This document shows positions 5,892 through 12,903 of a DNA stretch of 19,243 nucleotides, piece by piece (positions within the stretch are counted from its first letter, which is position 1; the number at the start of each line of letters is the position of its first letter). The DNA comes from JAGUYA01 sp043802425 (GTDB lineage: Bacteria > Omnitrophota > Gorgyraeia > Gygaellales > Profunditerraquicolaceae). The translations under genes were made by a program, and so were the position numbers. Under the pieces are notes generated by a model. It saw only the letters and a list, made by a program, of their open reading frames with translations. It had not been told where the DNA came from and searched no databases. The stretch covers positions 1-19,243 of the forward strand of contig JAZDLA010000088.1 of the NCBI GenBank assembly GCA_043802425.1, given 5' to 3'.

Positions 5892-5981
5892 ATGAAAAGA
5901 ATATTTTTTTTACTCATAGCGCTGGTTTTATTATTCTTATCCGGGTGCTCTAGCGGCCCCATGTTAAGAGGCCCGGCTTAA
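5892..5981 (+). CDS. Mini-lipoprotein, 29 aa
   Basis: The frame encodes a lysine-arginine start, a hydrophobic core and the lipobox LSGC, with the acylated Cys at position 19 and only ten residues after it (CSSGPMLRGPA). GGGGGGAGAG precedes the ATG. The mature product would be a lipid-anchored decapeptide, comparable in scale to bacteriocin-release (lysis) lipopeptides and entericidin-like peptides, but there is no sequence basis for assigning such a role. It is the first of two consecutive tiny lipoprotein genes. Confidence 0.6.
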   Translation: MKRIFFLLIALVLLFLSGCSSGPMLRGPA

Positions 5982-6039
5982 ACTACGGCCGGAGCCTGAT
6001 TAAACATTATTTTTGCAAAGAGAGGAAAGAGGTTAAATA

Positions 6040-6171
6040 ATGAAGAAGAGGCAGTTGATAATAAGCTGGTTAGTGCTGGTATTATTAGCTATAGGTGTTT
6101 CTGGTTGCGCCTTGATCGGTACTGCGCTGACTGCGGGTATTGCTTATGGCATCGCCCAAGCCACTAAATAG
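6040..6171 (+). CDS. Mini-lipoprotein, 43 aa
   Basis: Starts MKKRQLIISW, followed by a hydrophobic stretch and the lipobox VSGC (Cys at residue 23), then a short tail GTALTAGIAYGIAQATK that is itself rich in small residues and could associate with membrane. An AGAGG ribosome binding site lies about 12 bases upstream. The pattern (KK-rich start, SGC, Gly/Ala-rich tail) resembles entericidin-size envelope lipoproteins; function unknown. It lies 51 bases before the FNT channel gene and in the same direction. Confidence 0.65.
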   Translation: MKKRQLIISWLVLVLLAIGVSGCALIGTALTAGIAYGIAQATK

Positions 6172-6222
6172 TAGTTCAATACGGAAATGGTCCGGAGAGT
6201 TTAAATTGAGGAAGGGAGGAAG

Positions 6223-7041
6223 ATGGATAGTCTTTTCTTAAGCCCTTTAGAGATGTCCAGGGCGATAAGCGATATCGGAGAGAAGAAGGCCAGAGAAAGT
6301 ATATTTGAGTTATTTATCCTGGGGGTTTTAGCAGGAATGTATATCGCCTTTGGCGCTGCCGCTGCAACCGCTGTATTAAGCGGGGGCACGCTGGATGCGG
6401 GTTTGGCTAAATTTATGGCAGGGAGTGTTTTTAGCGTCGGCCTGATACTGGTGCTTATCCTGGGTTCAGAACTCTTTACCGGTAACATCCTAATGACTAT
6501 AGGGCTTGTCTATCAAAAATATTCTTTTATGCGGGTATTGCGTAACTGGCTGGTGGTCTATTTCGGTAATCTTTTAGGCGGCCTGATTATTGCCTGGCTG
6601 GTATTTAAATCCGGATTACTTACGCCTTCGCTAGACCCGGCCTCAATAGGAGCGGTTGCGGCCAATATCGCGCAGGCAAAATTACAATTGGGTTTTACCG
6701 AGGCACTATCACGCGGCATCCTCTGTAATATGCTTGTTTGCCTGGCGGTAATTATGTCTATTGCTTCCAAGACCATCGGGGGAAAAATATTAGGGATTTA
6801 TTTTCCGATTATGGCTTTTGTAGTTTCCGGGTATGAGCACTCTGTAGCTAATATGTATTTCCTACCCGCTGGCCTCATGGCAAAAGGTGAATTCATATCC
6901 GGCTTCTTCACCATATTTAATAACCTCATCCCCGTAACCATCGGCAACATTATCGGAGGCCTTTTGATTGTTTTGCTCCACCCAAAGGTAGAAGAAAGAA
7001 TCGCCCGCACTATTATGGGAAAAAGAAAGAAAAGGAGGTAG
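6223..7041 (+). CDS. Formate/nitrite transporter (FNT) family channel
   Basis: FNT proteins are pentameric channels of the inner membrane for small monovalent anions such as formate, nitrite or hydrosulfide. Signatures are GSELFTGN (residues 81-88), the N-terminal half of the pore, and SGYEHSVANMYFLP (202-214) with the conserved pore histidine H206, followed by NNLIPVTIGNIIGG (233-246). The 272-residue length and about six membrane helices are normal. A GGGAGGAAG ribosome binding site precedes the ATG. The Lys/Arg-rich C terminus overlaps the ribosome binding site of the next gene, which starts 5 bases later. No formate or nitrite enzyme lies nearby to decide the substrate. Confidence 0.93.
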   Translation: MDSLFLSPLEMSRAISDIGEKKARESIFELFILGVLAGMYIAFGAAAATAVLSGGTLDAGLAKFMAGSVFSVGLILVLILGSELFTGNILMTIGLVYQKYSFMRVLRNWLVVYFGNLLGGLIIAWLVFKSGLLTPSLDPASIGAVAANIAQAKLQLGFTEALSRGILCNMLVCLAVIMSIASKTIGGKILGIYFPIMAFVVSGYEHSVANMYFLPAGLMAKGEFISGFFTIFNNLIPVTIGNIIGGLLIVLLHPKVEERIARTIMGKRKKRR

Positions 7042-7046
7042 GAGAT

Positions 7047-7565
7047 ATGCGCAGATACTTTAAGATTAGCGTAACCATTCTGTTCTTGGCCCTGGGTATG
7101 GTTTCTTTTGTTTTCTGCGAAGAAGAATCCTACACCATCACTACTTATTATCCTTCACCGTATGGGGTCTATAATGAATTAACCACCTACAGTAATACTA
7201 ATCTGGCTATTCAGTCAGGTAACGTCGGCATCGGGATAGAGAGCCCTTCGAAGAAATTAGAAGTGGCAGGAGAGATTAAGCTTTCCGGAGCAGCCCCATC
7301 CTATAAAATCACTAACGTTGCCATGCCTACTGCGAATAATGACGTGGCCATCAAGGCCTATGTGGATGCGGCAGGGGGTAAGGCAGTGATTTCTCTGAAA
7401 TGTTCGTGGATGGGCGTATGGTCAAGTGTTGGTTCTTGTTCTCCTCCAGGTTGTCCTTCTGGTTGGACATCCTTAGGTGCGGGTTGTTCGCCATCGGCTG
7501 CCTGGGGTACTAATTCGTGGTATGGGGTGTATGGTTATTGCGAGCGCTGGTGTCAGCAGCAGTAG
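7047..7565 (+). CDS. Secreted Cys-rich protein with TYYPSPYG motif and tail-fibre-like segment
   Basis: Residues 1-24 are a signal peptide. The mature part opens with ITTYYPSPYGVYNELTTYS, a motif I recall from many exported proteins of Omnitrophota. Residues about 56-75 (IQSGNVGIGIESPSKKLEV) match the short repeat found before intramolecular-chaperone (S74) domains in tail-spike-like proteins, but no S74 domain follows. The C-terminal 55 residues contain six cysteines (119, 131, 136, 147, 165, 169) and many Trp, Gly and Ser, suggesting a compact disulfide-bonded module. Ribosome binding site AGGAGG overlaps the end of the channel gene. Function unknown; a surface or pilin-associated structural role is a guess. 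Confidence 0.8.
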   Translation: MRRYFKISVTILFLALGMVSFVFCEEESYTITTYYPSPYGVYNELTTYSNTNLAIQSGNVGIGIESPSKKLEVAGEIKLSGAAPSYKITNVAMPTANNDVAIKAYVDAAGGKAVISLKCSWMGVWSSVGSCSPPGCPSGWTSLGAGCSPSAAWGTNSWYGVYGYCERWCQQQ

Positions 7566-7572
7566 TTTTTAG

Positions 7573-8622
7573 ATGATGAAAAAGATAATTTCCATTTTTC
7601 TGGTTATTCCCATTATCCTATCGGGTTGCGCCACTATTACCGGGCCTGCGGTAAGCCGGGAGGAAATTGACAGGGCCAGGGAAGAGTTTAAAGTCAAGGC
7701 ATTAGCGTACCAGATAAAACAATTACAGAGATTGCAGGAGATAGGTAGCCGTTTAATGGCTGCTATTCCCGCTGAAGATATCAAACAGAATCCGCAGCCG
7801 TTTTTAGGCATCACCTGTAGCCAGATAGATAAGTATTTAGCGAAAGTATATAATTTAAGTGTACAAAAGGGTGTAGTGATCATCGGCGTGCGCGATAAAA
7901 GTCCGGCGCACAATATCGGTTTACAGCCGGCAGACGTATTAGTAGCCTTTAATAAAACCGCAATAGCGAATTTTAGCCGCTACCAGGCAGTGGCATCCAG
8001 GTTTAAAATCGGTCAACTCGTAGAGATAGAAATTTTAAGGGGTAGCCAGCAGTTAATCTTTAACACCAGCATAGGGCACATTCCTTTAAATCTACCGATC
8101 ATCATGGTTGATGACCAGCAGGTAAACGCCGCCACAAATGGAAAATTAATTGTTGTAACTTACGGCCTGGTTAATTTCGCTAAATCTGACGATGAGATTG
8201 CTGCTGTCTTAGGGCATGAATTAGCCCATGCTGTCAGGGGCCATGTTACCAAGGCACAAGGAGGACAGATATTAACCTTTCTTGCGGCGCTGGCTTTAGG
8301 TATTGCGGCAGAAAGCCAATCTCCGGGAAGCGGCGAAGGGGTGATGCGCGGGGTAAGCCAGATAGGCAATATCTTTAGCGCCACTTACTCTCGGGACCTG
8401 GAACGGGAAGCCGATTATTTTGGAGCGAAATTTGTCTATTATTCCGGTTACGATGTCGATACCTGCGCTACGGTAGAAGAAAGGTTTGCCATAGAGATGC
8501 CGGCTACTATGGTGGAGAGCTATCTATCTACGCATCCCAGTTCTCACGAGCGGGTCGTAAGAGTAAGGAAGGCAATCGAGGAACTAAAGGCAGGCAAAAC
8601 CATACCGCAGCAAGCAAGATAA
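7573..8622 (+). CDS. Lipoprotein M48-family metalloprotease with an inserted PDZ domain
   Basis: A lipobox LSGC puts the lipidated Cys at residue 19. The zinc site is HELAH (H215, E216, H219), with the third ligand E279 in LEREADYFG, and the family tail STHPSSHERV is present. This is the M48 fold of periplasmic quality-control proteases such as LoiP and BepA. In those proteins the helix LQEIGSRLM is followed directly by the strand IMVDDQQVNAATNGKLIVV; here about 90 residues separate them, and they form a PDZ-like domain (FLGITCSQ, VRDKSPAHNIGLQPADVLVAFNKTAI, VEIEILRGSQQ). Loss of the usual outer-membrane TPR tail is also seen. The start has no clear ribosome binding site and lies 7 bases after the previous stop, so coupling is likely. 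Confidence 0.9.
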   Translation: MMKKIISIFLVIPIILSGCATITGPAVSREEIDRAREEFKVKALAYQIKQLQRLQEIGSRLMAAIPAEDIKQNPQPFLGITCSQIDKYLAKVYNLSVQKGVVIIGVRDKSPAHNIGLQPADVLVAFNKTAIANFSRYQAVASRFKIGQLVEIEILRGSQQLIFNTSIGHIPLNLPIIMVDDQQVNAATNGKLIVVTYGLVNFAKSDDEIAAVLGHELAHAVRGHVTKAQGGQILTFLAALALGIAAESQSPGSGEGVMRGVSQIGNIFSATYSRDLEREADYFGAKFVYYSGYDVDTCATVEERFAIEMPATMVESYLSTHPSSHERVVRVRKAIEELKAGKTIPQQAR

Positions 8623-8661
8623 CAGAATGCTGCCCTTATCTTATAAGGAGGAGCAAATATC

Positions 8662-9093
8662 ATGGTTAGGGATTTCCGGCACGCCTGTGTGGTAGTCAAG
8701 GATTTGGATAAGTCTTTAAAATTTTACCGTGATACCCTGGGATTAAAATTATTCAAGATTCTCCATATTGAAGGAAAATATCCGCAGAGCGTATTAGGCG
8801 TAAAAGGGATAAAGCTTACCTATGCGAAGATGCGCGCGAAAAATCAGCCTCCCAAGAGCCCGGCCGTATTTGAGTTGCATTACTGGAAGAAACCGAAAAT
8901 TTCCCGGAGGGCGCGGTTTAACCATATCTCTTTTAGCGTAGAAGATATGGACCGTGAATATAAGAGATTAAGCAGGCGGGGGGTAAGATTTATTTCTAAG
9001 CCCATGCGGGCGCCCCACGGTAAAACCAAGATATGCTTCGGTTATGACCCGGATAATAATTTAATCGAATTTGTAGAGGATTTAAAAAAGTAA
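8662..9093 (+). CDS. VOC-superfamily protein (glyoxalase/dioxygenase fold)
   Basis: Two beta-alpha-beta-beta-beta modules make one VOC unit of 143 residues. Candidate metal ligands sit at the positions expected for the superfamily: H7 (FRHACVVVKDL), E71 (AVFELHYW), H88 (FNHISFSVED) and E136 (NNLIEFVED). The opening DLDKSLKFYRDTLGLKL and the closing DPDNNLIEFVED are classical. AAGGAGGAG precedes the ATG. Members include glyoxalase I, methylmalonyl-CoA epimerase, dioxygenases and resistance proteins; nothing here chooses among them. It follows the protease gene by 39 bases and may be the last gene of that unit. Confidence 0.88.
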   Translation: MVRDFRHACVVVKDLDKSLKFYRDTLGLKLFKILHIEGKYPQSVLGVKGIKLTYAKMRAKNQPPKSPAVFELHYWKKPKISRRARFNHISFSVEDMDREYKRLSRRGVRFISKPMRAPHGKTKICFGYDPDNNLIEFVEDLKK

Positions 9094-9129
9094 TATCTAA
9101 AAAATTCTCACCAAAGTTAAAATTTCTGT

Positions 9130-9135
9130 TATACT
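9130..9135 (+). promoter_or_regulatory. Possible -10 box upstream of the EF-G fusion gene
   Basis: TATACT in an AT-rich 121-base gap, with a poor -35 candidate (TTCTCA, 19-bp spacing at 9105-9110). It is the only reasonable promoter candidate in the gap. The leader also contains a CTATG/CATAG inverted repeat at about 9184-9204, before the GGGTGAG ribosome binding site. Confidence 0.3.
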
Positions 9136-9214
9136 TATCCCTAAGATAAAATCTTAAATAAAATTATACCTGTTATCTAATGTCTATGGGTTCCTTAAAC
9201 ATAGTGGGTGAGAA

Positions 9215-12200
9215 ATGATGTTAGTATTCTGGGGAATCTTTTTCACGGTTATTATCGCGACCTTCTATGCCATGAGTATGTCTGCCCAAAGTGATACAAA
9301 GGGTAAGAAAGGTGAGAGTAATTTACTGGGGGCAAGGGAAGCTGAAATCGCCTCCAAACAGCAGCGGGTTTTAGAGTTAGAAAGACAGATTAATTCTTTA
9401 AAAACCGATCTGGCCAAGGCAAAAACTGATTACCTGCAGGTAAAACAGGAATTAGAAACAGCGCAAAAGAAAGAAGCGGATTTTAGGGAGGAGTTAGCCA
9501 AGAGGGAAAAATGGGTTAAGACCAGCGATGAATCCGTGCAGAAGGCTAAACAAGAGGGCTCAGAAATCCAAAGCAAATTTGCCGCCAAAGATAAGGCTTT
9601 AGAGGAGCAGTTCGCCAAGAACGTAGAAGCAAGCCGTAAGATCCAGGAATTAATCGATAAGACTAAAGCATTAGAGAAGGAAGGCAAAGATAAAACCGAA
9701 GAAATCGAAATTCTCAAACACCGCCTAGAAGAACGCATTGCCGAAGCCCAAGGGTCGGCCAAGACAGTTAAAGAACTAAAATACGAAAAAGAGCATAGCG
9801 AGTGGGTTCCTAAGAAGGAATTTAGTAAACTGAATGAGGAATATACGGATATCGAGGAAGATCTAGAGCATGAAAAAAACAGGACCAAGGTTTTATCCGA
9901 TGAGATAATCCAATTAAAAATTCAACTTAAAGAAAAAGAAGGGGTGCAGGTAGCGCCGACCCAACCCGTAGAACAGATAGAAAAGCCGCCCGAAGAACTA
10001 CAGGCAGCAGTAACGCCAAGCTTACCAGTAGAACAGACAGAAAAACCGCCTGAAGAACCGCAGGCACAATCGCAAGAAACCGAGCCGCCGCCGCAGGAAG
10101 CAACTACAGAAGCTGTTGTTGCCGAGCCTCCGGAAAAAGAAGAGCCGGCCGAAAAGGAAAAAAAGGTAGTTCCTCAGGTCTCTCCCCAAATCAGTTTAGA
10201 TAAGGTAAGAAATATCGGGATCATGGCGCACATCGATGCCGGTAAGACTACCCTCACCGAGAGGATTTTATTCTATACGGGTAAATCGCATAAGATGGGA
10301 GAGGTGCATGATGGTAAAGCCCATATGGATTGGATGAAGCAGGAGCAGGAGAGGGGTATTACCATTACTGCGGCAGCGACTACATGTTACTGGAAAGATT
10401 ACCGGATTAATATTATCGATACTCCCGGGCACGTTGATTTTACGGTGGAGGTAGAGCGGTCATTAAGGGTTCTTGATGGCGCAATCGCGGTCTTCTGCGC
10501 AGTAGGCGGAGTTGAGCCGCAATCAGAAACCGTATGGCGCCAGTCTGATAAATATAATGTGCCCAAGATCGCCTTTATCAATAAGATGGATCGTACCGGA
10601 GCGGATTTCTTCAGTGTGATTAAAGGCATAGAGAAGGAGCTCGGGGGAAACGTTATAGCGTTAGAAATTCCCATAGGCGCTGAAGATAAATTCCGCGGAG
10701 TCATAGATTTAATAGAAATGAAAGCCTATTTATACGAAGAAGACTCCCAGGGCAAAGACTTCCGAGTGGAAGAAATACCCGAAGAATATAAAGAGGCAGC
10801 AGCAAATTACCGCCACATTATGGTAGAAAAAGCTGTGGCCTTTGATGAAGAGCTGATGAAGAAATATCTAGCCTCACCTGATTCTATAACTATAGAGGAG
10901 TTAGTTGGAGTTATCCGCCGAGGTACTGTTGTCAATAAAATGGTGCCGGTTTTATGCGGCGCAGCCTTTAAGAATAAAGGCGTACAGAAGTTACTGGATG
11001 CAGTAAACGCATACCTTCCTTCGCCGGATGACCTTCCTGCTGTAGAGGGGCACGACCCTGAGAATGCTGAAACAGTAATTACGCGTAAGGCCGATTCTAA
11101 AGAACCTTTTACGGCATTAGCTTTTAAAGTTCAGGCAGACCTGCATATGGGTAAATTGGTTTATGTGCGGGTTTATTCGGGGGTACTTACGAGCGGTTCC
11201 TATGTGTTGAATGCCACAAAGAATAAAAAAGAACGTATCGGCAGGCTTGTACAGATGCACGCTAATCAGCGGGATAATATAGATTATGCCTTTGCCGGAG
11301 ATATTGTGGCAGTAATCGGCTTAGCCTATACGATTACCGGAGATACGCTTTGTGATCCGGATGCCCCTGTTTTATTAGAAGCGATAGAATTTCCTGTGCC
11401 GGTAGTATCGCTGAGCATTACGCCAAAAAGCCGCGATGATCAGGATAAACTTGCTAAAGGTTTAGCCAAGCTTACCGAAGAAGACCCTACCTTTATGGTG
11501 CAAACAGATGAAGAAACCAAGGAGACTATTCTTAGCGGTATGGGGGAGCTGCATCTAGAGATTATCGTAGACAGGTTGAAAGAAGAATTCGGCGTGGTGG
11601 CAACCGTCAGCCCACCTAAAGTTGCTTACCGCGAAACCATTACGCAGGCTGCAAGCGAAGAATATAAGCACGTCAAGCAATCCGGGGGCAGGGGCCAGTA
11701 TGGCCATGTGGTGATGCAGTTTTCGCCTAATGCCCCGGGCGCAGGATTTGAATTTATCAATAGTATTAAAGGCGGGGCTATCCCGAGAAACTTTATTCCC
11801 TCAGTAGAAAAAGGCATTATTGAAGCTATGCAGAAAGGCGTTTATGCAGGGTATCCGGTAGTTGATATTAAGGTGGACCTTATCGATGGCTCATATCATG
11901 AGGTGGATTCTTCGGATCTGGCCTTTAAACTTGCCGCCAGAGGTTGTTTTAAAAATGGCTTTATGAAAGGCGCTCCGGTGTTGCTGGAACCTTCCATGTC
12001 CCTTGGGGTGACTACGCCGGAAGAACATTTAAATAGTATCGTTGGTTATATCTGTTCCTGTCGCGGTAAAATCTTAGGTATTGAGACTAAAGCTAACCAG
12101 AAAATTATTTCTGCAGAAGCGCCCCTTTCACAGATGTTCGGTTACGCCACGAATTTACGTTCTTTAAGCAGCGGCCGCGCCAGCGGCTCTATGGAGTTTG

Positions 12201-12274
12201 ACAAATATGTGCAGGTACCTGCGGAAATCGCAGCCAAGGTCCTTGCGGAAAAGAACGAAGAAAAAAACAAATAG
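9215..12274 (+). CDS. Elongation factor G fused behind a membrane anchor and long coiled coil
   Basis: Residues 3-22 form one membrane helix with no positive charge before it and KGKK after it, predicting an inward-facing C terminus. Residues about 35-245 are a Lys/Glu-rich coiled coil. Residues 246-325 are a Pro/Glu-rich linker with two copies of PVEQxEKPPEExQA (251-264, 271-284). From residue 327 a complete EF-G of 693 residues follows: G1 AHIDAGKT (338-345), G2 RGITI, G3 DTPGH, G4 NKMD, then domains II-V with the domain-IV tip SGGRGQYGHV and DGSYHEVDSSDLAFKLAA. All GTPase and translocation motifs look intact. Ordinary EF-G starts directly at the EKVRNIGIMAHIDAGKT segment, and no start codon with a ribosome binding site exists near that junction. 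It is not in a str (rpsL-rpsG-tuf) context, so it is probably an additional paralogue. Function as a membrane-tethered translocase or as a non-translational GTPase is inference. Confidence 0.9.
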   Translation: MMLVFWGIFFTVIIATFYAMSMSAQSDTKGKKGESNLLGAREAEIASKQQRVLELERQINSLKTDLAKAKTDYLQVKQELETAQKKEADFREELAKREKWVKTSDESVQKAKQEGSEIQSKFAAKDKALEEQFAKNVEASRKIQELIDKTKALEKEGKDKTEEIEILKHRLEERIAEAQGSAKTVKELKYEKEHSEWVPKKEFSKLNEEYTDIEEDLEHEKNRTKVLSDEIIQLKIQLKEKEGVQVAPTQPVEQIEKPPEELQAAVTPSLPVEQTEKPPEEPQAQSQETEPPPQEATTEAVVAEPPEKEEPAEKEKKVVPQVSPQISLDKVRNIGIMAHIDAGKTTLTERILFYTGKSHKMGEVHDGKAHMDWMKQEQERGITITAAATTCYWKDYRINIIDTPGHVDFTVEVERSLRVLDGAIAVFCAVGGVEPQSETVWRQSDKYNVPKIAFINKMDRTGADFFSVIKGIEKELGGNVIALEIPIGAEDKFRGVIDLIEMKAYLYEEDSQGKDFRVEEIPEEYKEAAANYRHIMVEKAVAFDEELMKKYLASPDSITIEELVGVIRRGTVVNKMVPVLCGAAFKNKGVQKLLDAVNAYLPSPDDLPAVEGHDPENAETVITRKADSKEPFTALAFKVQADLHMGKLVYVRVYSGVLTSGSYVLNATKNKKERIGRLVQMHANQRDNIDYAFAGDIVAVIGLAYTITGDTLCDPDAPVLLEAIEFPVPVVSLSITPKSRDDQDKLAKGLAKLTEEDPTFMVQTDEETKETILSGMGELHLEIIVDRLKEEFGVVATVSPPKVAYRETITQAASEEYKHVKQSGGRGQYGHVVMQFSPNAPGAGFEFINSIKGGAIPRNFIPSVEKGIIEAMQKGVYAGYPVVDIKVDLIDGSYHEVDSSDLAFKLAARGCFKNGFMKGAPVLLEPSMSLGVTTPEEHLNSIVGYICSCRGKILGIETKANQKIISAEAPLSQMFGYATNLRSLSSGRASGSMEFDKYVQVPAEIAAKVLAEKNEEKNK

Positions 12275-12290
12275 TAAGGCTAAAACTTAC

Positions 12291-12334
12291 CCTTGATATT
12301 TTGGAGGAAATTATTTAGAAGCAAAATATCGAGG
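12291..12334 (+). repeat. Hairpin-forming inverted repeat after the EF-G fusion gene
   Basis: CCTTGATATTTT (12291-12302) pairs with AAAATATCGAGG (12323-12334): 12 bp with one G-T wobble and a 20-nt loop. There is no T run after it, so it is not a standard terminator; it may stabilise the 3' end or be part of a repeat element with the palindromes that follow. Confidence 0.5.
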
Positions 12335-12341
12335 ATTAATT

Positions 12342-12414
12342 CCTGCCTGCCGGCAGGCAGGCGCAGGCGGCTTCGCCTATGACTTAGGTCACTGGCGTTG
12401 CGTAAGCCGTCTGC
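12342..12414. repeat. GC-rich palindromic repeat element
   Basis: It begins with a perfect 20-bp palindrome (CCTGCCTGCC/GGCAGGCAGG, 12342-12361). Directly after it is a long inverted repeat: GCAGGCGGCTT (12363-12373) pairs with AAGCCGTCTGC (12404-12414, one G-T pair), enclosing nested CGC/GCG and TGAC/GTCA arms around TTAG. It is located between the EF-G fusion and the CBS gene, and its base composition is unlike that of the surrounding AT-richer spacer. I recall similar CCTGCCGGCAGG-type palindromes in several candidate-phylum genomes; it is probably a small non-autonomous repeat. Confidence 0.65.
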
Positions 12415-12433
12415 TTATTAAAAGGAGCCAGAA

Positions 12434-12883
12434 ATGAAAGTAAAGGAGATAATGACCAAAGAAGTCAAAAGCGTTTCTCCAGATACTAGCGTTCAGGAAG
12501 CCTTAAATTTATTAGAGAAGTTGCAGATTAGCGGCCTGCCGGTAATAGATGATAAAGATAAATTGGTAGGGATGTTTACGGAGAAAGACGTCTTAGGATA
12601 TATACTGCCCAGTTACATAGATAAGGTGGGCCATTTTATTTATGAAGAGAACCCCAAAGCCACCAAGAAAAAGTTTGCGGATTTAAGCAATATAAAAATC
12701 AGCCAGCTGATGCGTAAGGAAGTAGTAACCACTACTGAAGATACTGCACTTTGCGAGGTAGCCAGGATTATGTTGATTCAGAAGGCGCGCCGGATACCGG
12801 TTTTAGATAGATCCGGTAATGTAGTGGGTATTATAGCCAGATGCGACGTATTAAAAGCTTTTGAGAAAGAAGCGGGAATATAA
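12434..12883 (+). CDS. Tandem CBS-domain protein (149 aa)
   Basis: Two CBS domains fill the protein: residues about 1-60 (VKEIMTKEVKSVSPDTSVQEALNLL, SGLPVIDDKDKLVGMFTEKDVLGY) and about 83-146 (ISQLMRKEVVTTTEDTALCEVARIM, RRIPVLDRSGNVVGIIARCDVLKAF). A pair of CBS domains folds as a Bateman module that usually binds adenosine nucleotides and acts as an energy or ionic-strength sensor. There is no catalytic domain, so it should act on a partner. The next gene, 20 bases downstream, is an ion transporter without its own visible ribosome binding site, and CBS modules commonly regulate transporters, which makes it the natural candidate partner (inference). Ribosome binding site AAAGGAG. Confidence 0.93.
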   Translation: MKVKEIMTKEVKSVSPDTSVQEALNLLEKLQISGLPVIDDKDKLVGMFTEKDVLGYILPSYIDKVGHFIYEENPKATKKKFADLSNIKISQLMRKEVVTTTEDTALCEVARIMLIQKARRIPVLDRSGNVVGIIARCDVLKAFEKEAGI

Positions 12884-12903
12884 CAAGTTGCGCCAGTAAA
12901 CAA

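Noticed and set aside
10223..10225. ATG in the P-loop region as a separate start for EF-G
   Set aside because: It lies inside the G1 segment (residue M337), has no ribosome binding site and would remove the start of the G domain; no better in-frame start exists near the junction.
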